A stretch of 64,000 bases of DNA from Marinifilum sp. D737 (GTDB lineage: Bacteria > Bacteroidota > Bacteroidia > Bacteroidales > Marinifilaceae), in assembly GCF_026672275.1 (NCBI RefSeq), contig NZ_JANQCD010000003.1, positions 62,001 to 126,000 of the forward strand, written 5' to 3'. This document shows, one piece after another, positions 54,232 through 64,000 of the stretch (position 1 is the stretch's first letter; each line of letters starts with the position of its first letter). The notes below the pieces were generated by a model that saw only the letters and a list, made by a program, of their open reading frames with translations, was not told where the DNA came from and searched no databases. A program made the translations under genes and the position numbers.

Positions 54232-55451
54232 GACATTTATTTATAGGTTTGATATTAATATTTTGTTATTAAAATCTTATATAATAAAATTGGGATGTAT
54301 TTTTTAAAATGTCAATAGCAATTGGAGTGAATAACATTTTTTATCATGAAATAAAGTTCTTAAGCCCAGTAAATGCGCTTGTTAGACAAGATAAAAAATA
54401 AATGAAATTTTTTGAAAATAATTTTAAATGATGTTTATTTTATGAGCAAAATGAATTATTAGAAAATGCGTTAAAAATATATGATAATAAAAGTTGAGGA
54501 ATTTTTTCATTAAGCAAGTATATCTCTTTTGAATAAGTATGAAAAAAGTCAGTGAATACAAAGCTTGTAGAGTTTTTGGAGAGTAGAGTGTGTTTTAGGA
54601 AGAATTTTGTGATTTAGATATGGTTTCATACAGTAAGTTTCTTATTCTTCTGAAAGTGCCTTAAAATAAGATTGTTGATCTGTATTGGATCTATAGGGTT
54701 AAAATTATTAAGTTCATAAATATTTTCATGAGATAAGAGTTTTTTTTCTCAAAAAAAACAAAATCACCTCTCAAAACAGATTTTTGAAGTGCAAATTAAT
54801 TTTTCTGGAATTTATAAAAAGCTTTCTGGAAGAATTATTAGAGCTAGCGGAAGTTCAAAAAAGCATAAGCAAAGTTTAGAAATGCCAAATGAACTATAGA
54901 AAATGCCCAAGCGAAGTTCAAAAAAGCTTTTTGAAAGTTCGATTGGCCCTAACGGAAGTTCAAAAAAGCATAACCGAAATTCCGGAAACCTTTTTCTAAA
55001 GTCCGTTGGCTCTAATAAAAGTTCCGTAGGAATTAAAATGTTTTCAGAAAGTACTTTTCCATTTGACTATTTTAATCTATCATATTGCCTATACTATATT
55101 CTGTAGATATCAATTCAAATTTTGTAAAGAAAAAAATCAATTAAGTCACTTATTACGAAACAAAAACCATCATTAATCGGAGGTTTTTGATTCTCTTAAA
55201 ATTTATTACTGTAAAATATTTGCATTAAAAATGATTGTTTATAAATTTAGCAGAAGAATAATTAGCAGATGTACAATACTACCAGCTACTGCGCGAATCT
55301 TAAAGTCACAGGAAGGAATCTGTGCGACAGCAAGGGGGATTTAATCAACTAAAAAGTTGGAATATAAAGAACTTCACGAAGGTAATATAGAATAAAAAAT
55401 AGCTATAATTAAAACTTATTATTTAATCAATATATCATTTAACTCATTAAT
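54232..55451. other. 1.2-kb AT-rich intergenic region with short repeats
   Basis: Three copies of AGTTCAAAAAAGC lie at 54852-54864, 54915-54927 and 54957-54969, set in diverged longer repeats (GAGCTAGCGGAAGTTC / CCCTAACGGAAGTTC). A 67-codon frame across them (54903-55106) looks like translated repeat and is not called. Near 55285-55375 there is a less AT-rich stretch with short complementary pieces (GTCACAG / CTGTGCGAC), perhaps the structured leader of the small gene at 55452. Nothing else is seen. Confidence 0.4.
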
Positions 55452-55715
55452 ATGGAACAATCACTTTACCAACCAAACCCGTTAATGTCACTATTACCAT
55501 TAATCTTGATGATGGTACCAATGGTATTTATCATTAATAGACTGGCAAAAGAAAAAGGAAAGAACGTTAGTTTATAGACAATATTGGCATGTATACCTTT
55601 TGTTAACATGATTATTTTACCATACATCGTGGGAACTCCAAGCAAGATTCATGAGAAAAAAATGAACAGGATTTTGGACTTATTAGAGAAGCGTGAAAAA
55701 GATGGCATTAACTAG
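55452..55715 (+). pseudogene. Small two-helix membrane protein interrupted by an in-frame TAG
   Basis: An ATG at 55452 starts a 41-codon ORF that stops at TAG (55575-55577). The same frame continues without further stops for 45 codons to a TAG at 55713-55715. Read through, it gives a typical small membrane protein. The first helix is MSLLPLILMMVPMVFIINRL, then KEKGKN, a second helix TILACIPFVNMIILPYIVG, and a charged tail (KMNRILDLLEKREKDG). The two-helix plan with KEKG/KNxxxx and IPxVN matches small Bacteroidota membrane proteins where Trp or Tyr often occupies the stop position. A recent nonsense mutation is most likely; a real 41-residue protein or a sequencing error are alternatives. Confidence 0.6.
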
Positions 55716-55883
55716 AAAAAAACGCTAGTAAGAGCTTTTTAGTTTGTGCTTTAAGATCAAACCCAGACTATTATATTATAAATACATGATTGAGTCGTAA
55801 ATATAAATTCCATAATAAAGAAGTATTATACTTTATAAGTTTTAGCAACCACATGCTGGATTGATGTATTTGTATGCAAAAAC

Positions 55884-56915
55884 CTAGCCTTTGCCTTTCT
55901 TTTTAAATAGATTGGGAGCATTGAATCGCATTCCAAAAAAGATGTGATAGAAAACATTGGTTTCTGTATTCCTTGCCGTGCTATTCTCTTGTTTGAACCA
56001 TGTGTCGGAAAAGGTGGCAAAAAAACCTGTATAAAACTTACTGCTGTTATAACCCATTCCAACTTTACAATCTGCTCTTAGCAAGAGGTTATTCTGATTC
56101 GTAACAAAATTTCCACCTTCTGTGCGTGTGGTAAGTTTGGTATTTAGGTAACCAATGCTCGCAAGCATTCCTATGGAAGCATATATTTTCTCTTTAAGCA
56201 CAAATGTATGTGCATATCCCGGTCCGATATGCAACTCTATGTTTTTTGATTTCTGGGTGTTTACTGAATTGGATTTATCATTAATCCGGTAATAATCGAA
56301 GTTGAAAACCGGCATAAAACTCCCTGCACTTTTCAATTGGCGCTCTGTTTGGCTAGTTATACTGCGTAAAGAGAATTTTGAGTTGTGAATATAGCCCGAT
56401 AAAATGGATACTCCTTCGTAATTTAAATCAGGAAATTGGATATATGCATCTCCTTTTGTCCAGTTGATATAATCATCGGTGTTTTTAAGATAATAGCCTT
56501 GAACTTTTGAGTAGGTGATATTCGAAAACCAATTTTTAAATACCAAGGCTGCATCAAGTTGAAATGCTGTTGTCTCGCCTTTTGAATCATTGTCTCCATT
56601 GCCTGGCAAAAAATCAGGAGCAAATTGAATGCCCAATGAAATGAACTCATAGTGTAACTTCAGTCGCAAGTTGTTGGGAGTATTTGGGTAAAGAATGGTT
56701 TTGTTTGAGGGAGTTTCAACCCGAAATGTTTCATATGAATTATTAAATGAAATATCAGTGGCAATTATGCCTTTCATTTTCTCGATCCAGCCTTCTTCGT
56801 AAATATTAGCTGGAGTATCTGATATTTGCGCTTCAGCTTTCAGAATCAGTATTGTAAAAATAGCACTGATCAGTGCCATTCGAATAAAATAGATCTTTTT
56901 TGCTGTTCCGCACAT
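55884..56915 (-). CDS. DUF4421-family outer-membrane beta-barrel protein
   Basis: 343 residues: signal peptide (to about LKAEAQ) and then a beta-barrel-like pattern of alternating strands ending in aromatic residues (YHIFFGMRFNAP). Segments such as ISFNNSYETFRVE, LRLKLHYEFISLGIQFAPDFL and SKVQGYYLKNTD are typical of DUF4421, a Bacteroidota family of outer-membrane proteins of unknown role. An internal ATG at 56879 would also keep a signal peptide. It lies downstream of the macroglobulin gene on the same strand, with a terminator between them. Confidence 0.72.
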   Translation of the reverse strand: MCGTAKKIYFIRMALISAIFTILILKAEAQISDTPANIYEEGWIEKMKGIIATDISFNNSYETFRVETPSNKTILYPNTPNNLRLKLHYEFISLGIQFAPDFLPGNGDNDSKGETTAFQLDAALVFKNWFSNITYSKVQGYYLKNTDDYINWTKGDAYIQFPDLNYEGVSILSGYIHNSKFSLRSITSQTERQLKSAGSFMPVFNFDYYRINDKSNSVNTQKSKNIELHIGPGYAHTFVLKEKIYASIGMLASIGYLNTKLTTRTEGGNFVTNQNNLLLRADCKVGMGYNSSKFYTGFFATFSDTWFKQENSTARNTETNVFYHIFFGMRFNAPNLFKKKGKG

Positions 56916-57042
56916 TCCTTTAAAATTATTTTGCTACCAATAACCAAAGATTACTCCTATACAAGATATTAAAAAAAAACGATAGCTGAGATTGTAGTTT
57001 GTGCTTAGCATGGTATTAAACAATATTGTATTGGTATAGTAT

Positions 57043-57078
57043 AAAAAGCATCAATCTTTTGCAGGATTGATGCTTTTT
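57043..57078 (-). terminator. Terminator of the macroglobulin gene (bidirectional form)
   Basis: GCATCAATC (57048-57056) and GATTGATGC (57065-57073) flanked by five A and five T. Read on the minus strand, it follows the macroglobulin stop by about 25 bases. Confidence 0.85.
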
Positions 57079-57101
57079 ATATTGAAAGTTCGATTTAAAT
57101 C

Positions 57102-60100
57102 TTAATTGCTTTCCTGAATCGAAATTCGATTTCCTTTGGAATGTCCTGTAAATTCAGGAGCATACATACTTTGTATGCTGGCATTTCCATTGGAGAAATT
57201 CCCCTTGTTGTTGGCTCTCAGATCGTATTCAAATACATATCTGCCTTTAGGCAAATTGTCAAAGAAGAAATGGCTTGCCACATCTTTGGTACTTTGATAG
57301 TAGCCCAGGCCATCTTGCCATTTGTAGCCCGAAAGAACATCCAAAGGTTCCATTCCGGCAGCTCGTAAATCTTTCAGGTGAATGAATTCCAGATCATTTT
57401 TCGATTCTATTACCAATTGAACCGTAATTAAATCGCCAATTTTAATTGGAGTGTCTGCTGAGATAGGATCCAGAACTTCACCTTCATCTGTAGATCTCTT
57501 AATGTACATGCTTTTTTGTACGATCAAATCTCCCTGATCAGAATCGCTGATTTTATCCAGGTCTTCGAAGTATTGCCAGTAAACACCTCCAAAACCGGTT
57601 ATATTGCTCTTGTTGCTAACTGTTACCTTAGCCATGGATGAATCGATTTCTTTCTTTTTCCAATTCAATTTAAAGTAACCTGTTCCAGCTTCCTTTTGAA
57701 CCGGTTCCAGTTTCTCACTGCTTATTTTCTTATCTCCAATTGTGATTTGGGTATGCTGGTCAAGAGCCAGAGAATTGTTTCCGTGCATTAGCAAAGCATA
57801 AATGGCCTCGGTAGTAGCCTTTGTGGTTGGCCATTTGTTGGTTTGTTTCTTTTTAAGCAGCCATTGTTTTAAACGGTTCACTTTATTCATATTGCCATCT
57901 ACTTCGCTAAAGGTTTCAATTAGTAAAGCCTGGCACTCAACGGCAGATTGATACCAATACCAACCATTTTTATTGCTCTTCCAGTACATGCCATTTTCCT
58001 CCTTAATAACAGCTTGTTCTGTTAAGGCATCCGTAATTTGCTTGGCGGCATTCTCTTCTCCGTTTCTTTGCAAAATCAATGCAATTAATGCCTTATTGTA
58101 CAATGATTTGGTTAGCCAATCTTCTTTGCATGCTTCGATATACAATTTTGTGATTTCTTGCAGTTGGTCTGATAAAGGATAGTTCGCCTTAAAGAAACTT
58201 CTGCCATACAAATAATGCAAGCTGCTTGAAGATAGAGAAACATCCTTGTCTTCTTTTGAATTTTCAGCCCAAGTCTTGTGCTGTTCTATAAATTCTCTAT
58301 CGAGATAAGCGATGGCTTTCTTTTCAATTTTTTTACATTGATCGCGGTATTCATTATTGATATTCAGCTTTTGCAAATGACCCAATCCAGCCAGAATATG
58401 TTGGGTAATAAAACGGTTTTCATTTCCACCGGCAAACCAAGGAAATGCTCCAGATGAAAGCTGCATTTCTCTAAGTTTGTTTAAAGATTGTAGTTGCTGT
58501 AATTTTAGTTTATCCTTTTCAAAAAGATTGGCCAATCTGGCTTTGTTTTTCTCATCATCCTGCGCATCTCTTAGCCAGGGAGATTCTGCAATCAGGATAG
58601 ATTTCAATTCTTTATTGTTCTCCAATGGAGATGTCAACGATTGACCTTTTTTCCAGGCTTGAATGACCTCCTTTATTTTAGGATTCTTTGTAAGGATATC
58701 CCTGGCCAATGCATTGGCATAGAATCTTGAGAAGCTTTGTTCTGCACATTCATGTGGAAACTCCATCAGGTAAGGCAATGATTTTAAAGCCAACCATGCC
58801 GGATTGCTTGTATATTCTATCGTGTACTTGTGATTGCTTTGTGTATTAGAATTGCCATCCTTTAGCTTTTCGAACTGAATTTCCTTTGTAGTGCCCGGCT
58901 GAACCCAAATCGACTTTGCTTCTGTTACCAAGCTTCTGTTGGAAAGTACCGGAATAATTCCCATTTCACCATCGCTGTGCGATCCTGCTTTAGCTACAAT
59001 TTTATATTGAAGGGCAGCAAGATCTTTAGGAACTTTTATGGTCCAGTTCAAACTTGTATTTCCTTTGGCATCTACTACAAAATTGTGCATTGGATTAAAA
59101 TCCACTTGATTTTTATTGATAGGATTTCCAGTTGCGCCATCGAACAATTGCAAAGCAGCAGATCCTTGTAGCTTCTCTTTGGTAAGGTTACTGATTTTTG
59201 TACTTAGTGTAATGGTATCACCCTCTCTTAAAAAGCGTGGGACGTTAGGAATTACATTAAGATTTTTCTGTGTAACAACGAACTTTTCAACATAGCCATT
59301 TTCAGAGGATTTGTTGTGAGCAAAAAGCATCAATCTCCATTTTGTAAGTGCTTCCGGACTATTGAATTTGAAAATAATTTCACCCTTTTTATTGGTCCAC
59401 AAGTGAGGGTAGAAGAAAGCCGTTTCTTTTAAGTCGTTCCTGCTTTCCACCTGTGTCAATTCTTTCAAGCCTTTTTTCGTGCTGATAACTACCACACCAT
59501 TACTGGCTCTTGAACCGTATAGTGCAGTAGCAGATGCTCCTTTTAATACGGTAATGTCTGCCACATCTTTTGGAGAGAATTGTGCTCCTGTTTTTGCATC
59601 TACTGGTACTCCATCGATAATATACAAGGGAGAGTTAGAGTTTCCTGTACCACTATAACCTCGTATTTTAACAAAACATTCTTCATCCATTTCTTCATTC
59701 TCCTCAACTATTTCAATAATATCGACTCCTGATATTTGTCCATTCAACTGTAGCATAATATCATCTCTTATATCACTGGCTTTTACGTAGGCATATGTTC
59801 CGGTCCTTGATGTTTCTCGGGCAATTCCCATAGCGGTAACCACTACTTCATCACATCCAACATGATCATTCTGTAAAGCCATATTGTAGGTGCCAGCTTT
59901 CGAAACCATCATTTCTTGTGTACTCATTCCCACAAAACTGAAGGTCAGTTCAGAACCTTTGGGTGCATTGATCGAGTAGAATCCATCGATATCCGTGCTA
60001 ACGCCAGTTTTTGTACCCTTAATCATGATTCTAACGCCAGGAATAGGCATACCCGTTTCATCCGTTACAATGCCATTCACATTACCTTGTACATGTTGTA

Positions 60101-63100
60101 TTGTGTTCTGCTTTCGCTTCAGTTGCTTCAGATATATCTTATTGGTATACTCGGTATCACCAAAATGGCATCCAAATCGTTTCAATTCATGATATTGTTT
60201 TAGGTATGGAACGGTATTGGTAAAACGAAATGAATTAAAATTCGAAAAATACTGTAAGCCAAAGAATCTGCTTTGAATGTATGGTGCCGAAGAGTACCTT
60301 TTTTTACGGAATCCAATATTAGTTCTCCATGAATGAGGTTTAAACTGATCCAGGGAAGTATCGTACATGGAAGCCAGAACTTCGGCTTGTACCTTCTTGT
60401 TGTTCGAATTGGTAATTTTAAAACTCCAGCTCTCTTCCTGTCCTGGTGTAAGTTTATTTCTGAAGCTTAAGGTTTCAATATTCAGCTTGTTTTCTACTTC
60501 TTTAAAGACTGCAGAGAACTGTTCTTTTACAATGCTGTTGTATTTTACAAAGTAGAGGTTAAAGTCCAGTTTGTTCGTGTAAGATTCTTTCACTGGAATT
60601 TTTACAATGCTGTAGCCATCTTCAATATTTACCAGCTTTTTGAATACATTCTCATTTCTGTAGTAAGCTTCTACATGAACATTTAGTTGTTGGCAAGCCG
60701 TTTTTAGCTTTAATATTACGTACTTGTCTTTCTTAAAATCCAGGTTCACAATTTCATAAGAAAACATCTGGTGATCGGCCAATTCATTATTATCAGGATG
60801 AAAAACTTCAAAGTTCTTGCTTGTAATCACCGTATCCTTCTCATTATCGGTAGCTGTTACTTCCAGCTGATAAATACCAGCTTCCCACTTCGATAGTTTC
60901 GGAAGAGCGAACTCTTTTGATTCCTTTGGTCCTGCCTTTTTGATATAAACGGTATTTCCTTTTGTCCAATGTTGTTCTACATCGGTGCTGTCGTACACTT
61001 CATGTGGAAAGTCTTTGATAAATTGTTCTTTTGAAATGGAATGGATTTCTACGATCTCCCAAGGTTTTTTTCTAACCACTCTTCCTGGTCCATTCAATTT
61101 TTTAATACAAAGTTCCACATTGGCATCAATCAAATGGTCATTTAGATTTTTGGTCTGGATGCTAATCGTTTGATCCTTATCCGAATTCAGTCGACCGCCC
61201 ATTAAAACATCTACTTTCAGGTTGTGATAAGCAACTTTAATGTTTTTGGAAGAACTCCTGGTTTCTCCATTTTGATCGGTTACGTCAGCTTTTATCGAGT
61301 AGAGAAAAATTGGTTTATCCTCTTTTTTTGCCAGTGAATCGGGAATGGCAACAAAATCAATGGAAAATTTGCCTTGTGCATTGGTTTTGCAAGTTCCTGT
61401 TTTAATAGTTTGGGACGAGCTGCCATAAAAGCCACGTCTCCAGTCATGCACTCTTTCTCTGCTGATGGTATAACTTACTTTTGAATCGCTGATATTCGAC
61501 CCCAGAAAAGCTTTGGCAAAACCTGTAGCACTTACACTGTCGCCAATTACGTAATTGTTCTTTACAGCATTAAATATCACTTCAAATTTTGGTCGCTTGT
61601 ATTCTTCTACCGAAAAACTTAGCTCTGCGTAGTCAAAGTCGTCAATTTGGTCATAGAATGGATCTGGATCCTCAATCTCATTACCGAAATCTTCATCCAT
61701 TTCGATGGTGAATTGGCCTGTAAGCAAATTATCCGGCAAAGTAAATTCACCACTAACACTACCGTATTCATTGGTTTTTAATCGAAACTCTTTGAGTTCT
61801 TCATAATTGGCATCAGAAATGCATATCGATACATAGGTATTAGGAACTACTTGCGATTTTCCATCTTTCTTTTCGCTTAATATGCCTTTGAAATACATTG
61901 TTTGTCCGGGGCGGTAGATACTCCTGTCCAGGTACAAATAGCCTTTGGCCATATGTTCCTTGTCTTTGTTTCGATCTTTGTAAAATCTGTTGATGTAAGA
62001 ATAATTGCTAATCGAGTCGGTACCATCTGTCGCAATAATTTGGTAATGGTGATTCTTGTTGTTCTTTTCAATTAAAAATTCACCATTGCTGTTGGTAAAT
62101 CCATTGCGTTCGAAATTTTCAGGCTCACTGCTAACAGATATTTTTACATTTTCTTTGGGTGCTCCTGTTTCCCTGTCCAGAATTTTTATTAGCTCATGCT
62201 TTTTTTGCTTAATACTAAGCATTGTAAGTTTGCTTATTGAAATCACTGCATGGTTGTAGATTTCATCTATAGAGCTAATCTTTTTAGATCCTGAGGAAAG
62301 CAAAATGTAATTCCCAGCAGGCAGTGCAGGAACATCTACTTCGGTGGTATATTCGTAATAGTCCTTTTTTGGCTGAAGCAAATAGAATTTTGATGCACTC
62401 GCTTTTGTTTTCTTCAGTACATTCAATAATAAACTATCCTTTTTATAGGTGGATTTGTTCTTGTAAAAATCGTAGGGAACAGGATAGGCTGAAAGATACA
62501 AGCTATCAACACTTTTGAATTGAACTTTGGCAAGAAATGCTTTGTTAGGTATATTGTATTGCTCAGTTTGAAGGGATACAGAGGCTTGTTCAATTTTATT
62601 TTTCAAAATGGTACACAGCAATCCTCCATCGGAGTTTGGGTATTGTTTCACAACCGAATTGCAAAGATCTAATGCTTTAATGCGATAGTTTTTTAAGATG
62701 GGATCGTATTTGGCATTGTAAGTATTACTCTCCTTGAAATAGTAATCTGCAATTTTGTAATTGATCATGGCCGAAGCCGTATGCTTTGCAAATCGATTGG
62801 AAAGTCTGTTTAGTTCCTGGATATACAGTTCTTCTTTGTTCTCGATATTTCCTTGTTCCTTGGCAAAATTTAATCGCTCCAATAGCACATCAACATAGGC
62901 TGTTGTATCAGAACCCTCATGAAACAATTCAAGTTCTTGGTACAATAGTAAAGCATTTCGATTCGAGAATAAGCTATCTTTTGTGAGGAATAATTCTTTG
63001 CTAAATTCCTTTGTAGATTTAAACACCACAGGATTGTTGATGTAAAACTGTTCCTTTGGCCTGGTAAAATACCATGTGTTTTTTTGATAATACTGAATGG

Positions 63101-63686
63101 CTCGATGCGCAAGAAAATCGTATAAAGTAGGTCTGAATTTGTGAGAAGAGCGGCTTTCTGTTAGGATATCACGATAATCATCAATGGAGATGTTTTGAAG
63201 AATTTCTTTGTTTTTCAGGGATCGTTTGTAATGTAAAACAATTTGTTCCCCAAGAGTATTCATGTCCCATTTTTCAAAGTCCACAGCATTAACGAATCCC
63301 TTAAGTTTTGTCCTTTTGTTTATTTTGTATCGGTTCTTATCCAGGTATTGTTTAAGAAATTGTGCATAAATAGATTCCAGAAGAGCAGAAGTAGGAGCAT
63401 CACTTTCTTTCAAGTGAGCTTCCAGGTTTTGAATAACCTTCTTTTGAGCATCTTCTTCTAACAGCAGGCTAAATTTCGATTGGTAAATAAACCCCTTGAC
63501 AATTTGATCGCTTCGTTTTGATTTTTTGGCTTGCTGAAGAATTTGATTCGTAACTCGGTTTGCACTATGGAATCTTCCTTCTAACTCAAACTGTTCAAGC
63601 TCGGTCCATAATTTATCCAATTCTTTTTGTGCATGGCAGATGTTAATACCTAGAACTAACAAAATTAAGATGGCTAACTTTTTCAC
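57102..63686 (-). CDS. Giant alpha-2-macroglobulin-family protein with inserted TonB-plug module
   Basis: 2194 residues, GTG start at 63686. Signal peptide (about 1-20); helical N-terminal region; MG domains from about 585 (DRSIYRPGQTMYFKG; EEYKRPKFEV near 695); bait-proximal MYDTSLDQF near 1106; a carboxypeptidase-regulatory-like domain (about 1200-1275, GIVTDETGMPIPGVRIMIKG) and SusC-type plug (about 1280-1402, VVVTAMGIARETSRTGTYAY, IDGVPVDAKTG, SASALYGSR-like); post-bait domain from about 1415 (ETAFFYPHLWTNKKGE); thioester motif CAEQ (Cys1647, Gln1650); a helical thioester domain and a C-terminal receptor-like domain. Macroglobulins trap attacking proteases. There is no barrel, so the plug cannot act as a transporter gate. 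Confidence 0.88.
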   Translation of the reverse strand: MKKLAILILLVLGINICHAQKELDKLWTELEQFELEGRFHSANRVTNQILQQAKKSKRSDQIVKGFIYQSKFSLLLEEDAQKKVIQNLEAHLKESDAPTSALLESIYAQFLKQYLDKNRYKINKRTKLKGFVNAVDFEKWDMNTLGEQIVLHYKRSLKNKEILQNISIDDYRDILTESRSSHKFRPTLYDFLAHRAIQYYQKNTWYFTRPKEQFYINNPVVFKSTKEFSKELFLTKDSLFSNRNALLLYQELELFHEGSDTTAYVDVLLERLNFAKEQGNIENKEELYIQELNRLSNRFAKHTASAMINYKIADYYFKESNTYNAKYDPILKNYRIKALDLCNSVVKQYPNSDGGLLCTILKNKIEQASVSLQTEQYNIPNKAFLAKVQFKSVDSLYLSAYPVPYDFYKNKSTYKKDSLLLNVLKKTKASASKFYLLQPKKDYYEYTTEVDVPALPAGNYILLSSGSKKISSIDEIYNHAVISISKLTMLSIKQKKHELIKILDRETGAPKENVKISVSSEPENFERNGFTNSNGEFLIEKNNKNHHYQIIATDGTDSISNYSYINRFYKDRNKDKEHMAKGYLYLDRSIYRPGQTMYFKGILSEKKDGKSQVVPNTYVSICISDANYEELKEFRLKTNEYGSVSGEFTLPDNLLTGQFTIEMDEDFGNEIEDPDPFYDQIDDFDYAELSFSVEEYKRPKFEVIFNAVKNNYVIGDSVSATGFAKAFLGSNISDSKVSYTISRERVHDWRRGFYGSSSQTIKTGTCKTNAQGKFSIDFVAIPDSLAKKEDKPIFLYSIKADVTDQNGETRSSSKNIKVAYHNLKVDVLMGGRLNSDKDQTISIQTKNLNDHLIDANVELCIKKLNGPGRVVRKKPWEIVEIHSISKEQFIKDFPHEVYDSTDVEQHWTKGNTVYIKKAGPKESKEFALPKLSKWEAGIYQLEVTATDNEKDTVITSKNFEVFHPDNNELADHQMFSYEIVNLDFKKDKYVILKLKTACQQLNVHVEAYYRNENVFKKLVNIEDGYSIVKIPVKESYTNKLDFNLYFVKYNSIVKEQFSAVFKEVENKLNIETLSFRNKLTPGQEESWSFKITNSNNKKVQAEVLASMYDTSLDQFKPHSWRTNIGFRKKRYSSAPYIQSRFFGLQYFSNFNSFRFTNTVPYLKQYHELKRFGCHFGDTEYTNKIYLKQLKRKQNTIQHVQGNVNGIVTDETGMPIPGVRIMIKGTKTGVSTDIDGFYSINAPKGSELTFSFVGMSTQEMMVSKAGTYNMALQNDHVGCDEVVVTAMGIARETSRTGTYAYVKASDIRDDIMLQLNGQISGVDIIEIVEENEEMDEECFVKIRGYSGTGNSNSPLYIIDGVPVDAKTGAQFSPKDVADITVLKGASATALYGSRASNGVVVISTKKGLKELTQVESRNDLKETAFFYPHLWTNKKGEIIFKFNSPEALTKWRLMLFAHNKSSENGYVEKFVVTQKNLNVIPNVPRFLREGDTITLSTKISNLTKEKLQGSAALQLFDGATGNPINKNQVDFNPMHNFVVDAKGNTSLNWTIKVPKDLAALQYKIVAKAGSHSDGEMGIIPVLSNRSLVTEAKSIWVQPGTTKEIQFEKLKDGNSNTQSNHKYTIEYTSNPAWLALKSLPYLMEFPHECAEQSFSRFYANALARDILTKNPKIKEVIQAWKKGQSLTSPLENNKELKSILIAESPWLRDAQDDEKNKARLANLFEKDKLKLQQLQSLNKLREMQLSSGAFPWFAGGNENRFITQHILAGLGHLQKLNINNEYRDQCKKIEKKAIAYLDREFIEQHKTWAENSKEDKDVSLSSSSLHYLYGRSFFKANYPLSDQLQEITKLYIEACKEDWLTKSLYNKALIALILQRNGEENAAKQITDALTEQAVIKEENGMYWKSNKNGWYWYQSAVECQALLIETFSEVDGNMNKVNRLKQWLLKKKQTNKWPTTKATTEAIYALLMHGNNSLALDQHTQITIGDKKISSEKLEPVQKEAGTGYFKLNWKKKEIDSSMAKVTVSNKSNITGFGGVYWQYFEDLDKISDSDQGDLIVQKSMYIKRSTDEGEVLDPISADTPIKIGDLITVQLVIESKNDLEFIHLKDLRAAGMEPLDVLSGYKWQDGLGYYQSTKDVASHFFFDNLPKGRYVFEYDLRANNKGNFSNGNASIQSMYAPEFTGHSKGNRISIQESN

Positions 63687-64000
63687 GATTGCATGATTTT
63701 TAATGTGATATGGATTAAAAGAGTATCAATCTCATAAATTTTATGTATTTCATAAAAATACAATTATTCATAATGTTTTTATCGATAGCATGATTTTTAT
63801 TTTAAAATAGGATTTATATATAGAATAGGTCTAAACAAATGTGAACTTAATTAAGTGGGAAATAAAGCATGGAATTCTTACCATATGTCATGATTGGTTT
63901 AAGATAAGCTTCCAAAAAGAACCCAGTTTATACCATCTTGAATTCTAAGTAAACTATAGTTTCAGCATGATCAGCTTAATTTGAAGAGAATAATGTGAAG
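63687..64000. other. Region upstream of the macroglobulin gene
   Basis: AT-rich and non-coding. It contains TTAATTAA at 63847-63854 but without the other two boxes of the shared promoter motif at the required distance on either strand. No clear TAnnTTTG promoter was found for the macroglobulin gene. Confidence 0.4.

Noticed and set aside
54903-55106. 67-codon open frame with SSKK repeats
   Set aside because: It is a translation of the AGTTCAAAAAAGC repeat region; composition and lack of signals argue against a gene.
57102-57370. Plus-strand open frames across the macroglobulin gene
   Set aside because: They are antisense shadows of the long minus-strand coding sequence, with no start signals or family features.
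63847-63854. TTAATTAA upstream of the macroglobulin gene
   Set aside because: No TTCAC/TGTCY pair at the required distances on either strand; a palindromic AT octamer can occur by chance.

Overview
The window is AT-rich DNA from a member of the Bacteroidota. The evidence is its SusC/SusD (RagA/RagB) outer-membrane pairs, FecI/FecR sigma and anti-sigma pairs, DUF4369/TlpA lipoproteins, a DUF4421 barrel and promoters of the TTTG / TAnnTTTG type. The anaerobic glycerol-3-phosphate dehydrogenase GlpABC suggests an anaerobe or facultative anaerobe; a marine Marinifilaceae-like organism (Labilibaculum or Marinifilum type) is my guess, not a measurement. I see no rRNA, tRNA, CRISPR array, prophage or transposase gene.

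Layout. 1-282: tail of an unrecognised gene. 964-8524: ECF sigma, FecR anti-sigma, STN-type SusC, SusD. 8681-14952: two TlpA-like lipoproteins, a thioredoxin-fold protein, a DUF4369/propeller lipoprotein and a small STAS-like protein. 15424-21342: glpABC and a POT-like transporter. 21707-33410: second ECF sigma/FecR/SusC set, a kelch-type lipoprotein, and another SusC/SusD pair. 33535-38577: two thioredoxin-fold proteins, a TlpA lipoprotein, an SRPBCC protein and a free-standing DsbD alpha domain. 39051-44129: a cysteine-rich PhnD-like lipoprotein, a Tat-exported ferredoxin, a NapH-like membrane Fe-S protein and full-length DsbD. 44508-51017: M16 peptidase, L-cysteine desulfidase family protein, thioredoxin reductase and a cysteine synthase family enzyme. 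51095-63686, all on the minus strand: FUSC protein, an unknown protein, a DUF4421 barrel and a 2194-residue alpha-2-macroglobulin protein. A small membrane-protein pseudogene on the plus strand lies among these.

How it may work together (inference). SusC/SusD pairs import a substrate. Thioredoxin reductase passes electrons through DsbD to the many envelope thioredoxin-fold proteins. A secreted peptidase and enzymes of cysteine breakdown and synthesis sit alongside. The window therefore looks like a centre for envelope thiol-disulfide chemistry, perhaps tied to uptake of sulfur- or disulfide-containing peptides.

Most striking signals. (1) Five promoter regions share TTCAC/TTCAT and TGTCY boxes exactly 23 bases apart. 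Four of them also carry TTAATTAA 28-29 bases further upstream. They precede the thioredoxin-fold, STAS-like, DsbD-alpha, Fe-S and DsbD genes, which points to an undescribed ECF-sigma-type regulon. (2) In the alpha-2-macroglobulin protein, the bait-region position is occupied by a carboxypeptidase-regulatory plus TonB-plug module. (3) Both FecR-SusC junctions carry a minus-strand terminator, suggesting DonS-like antisense RNAs.
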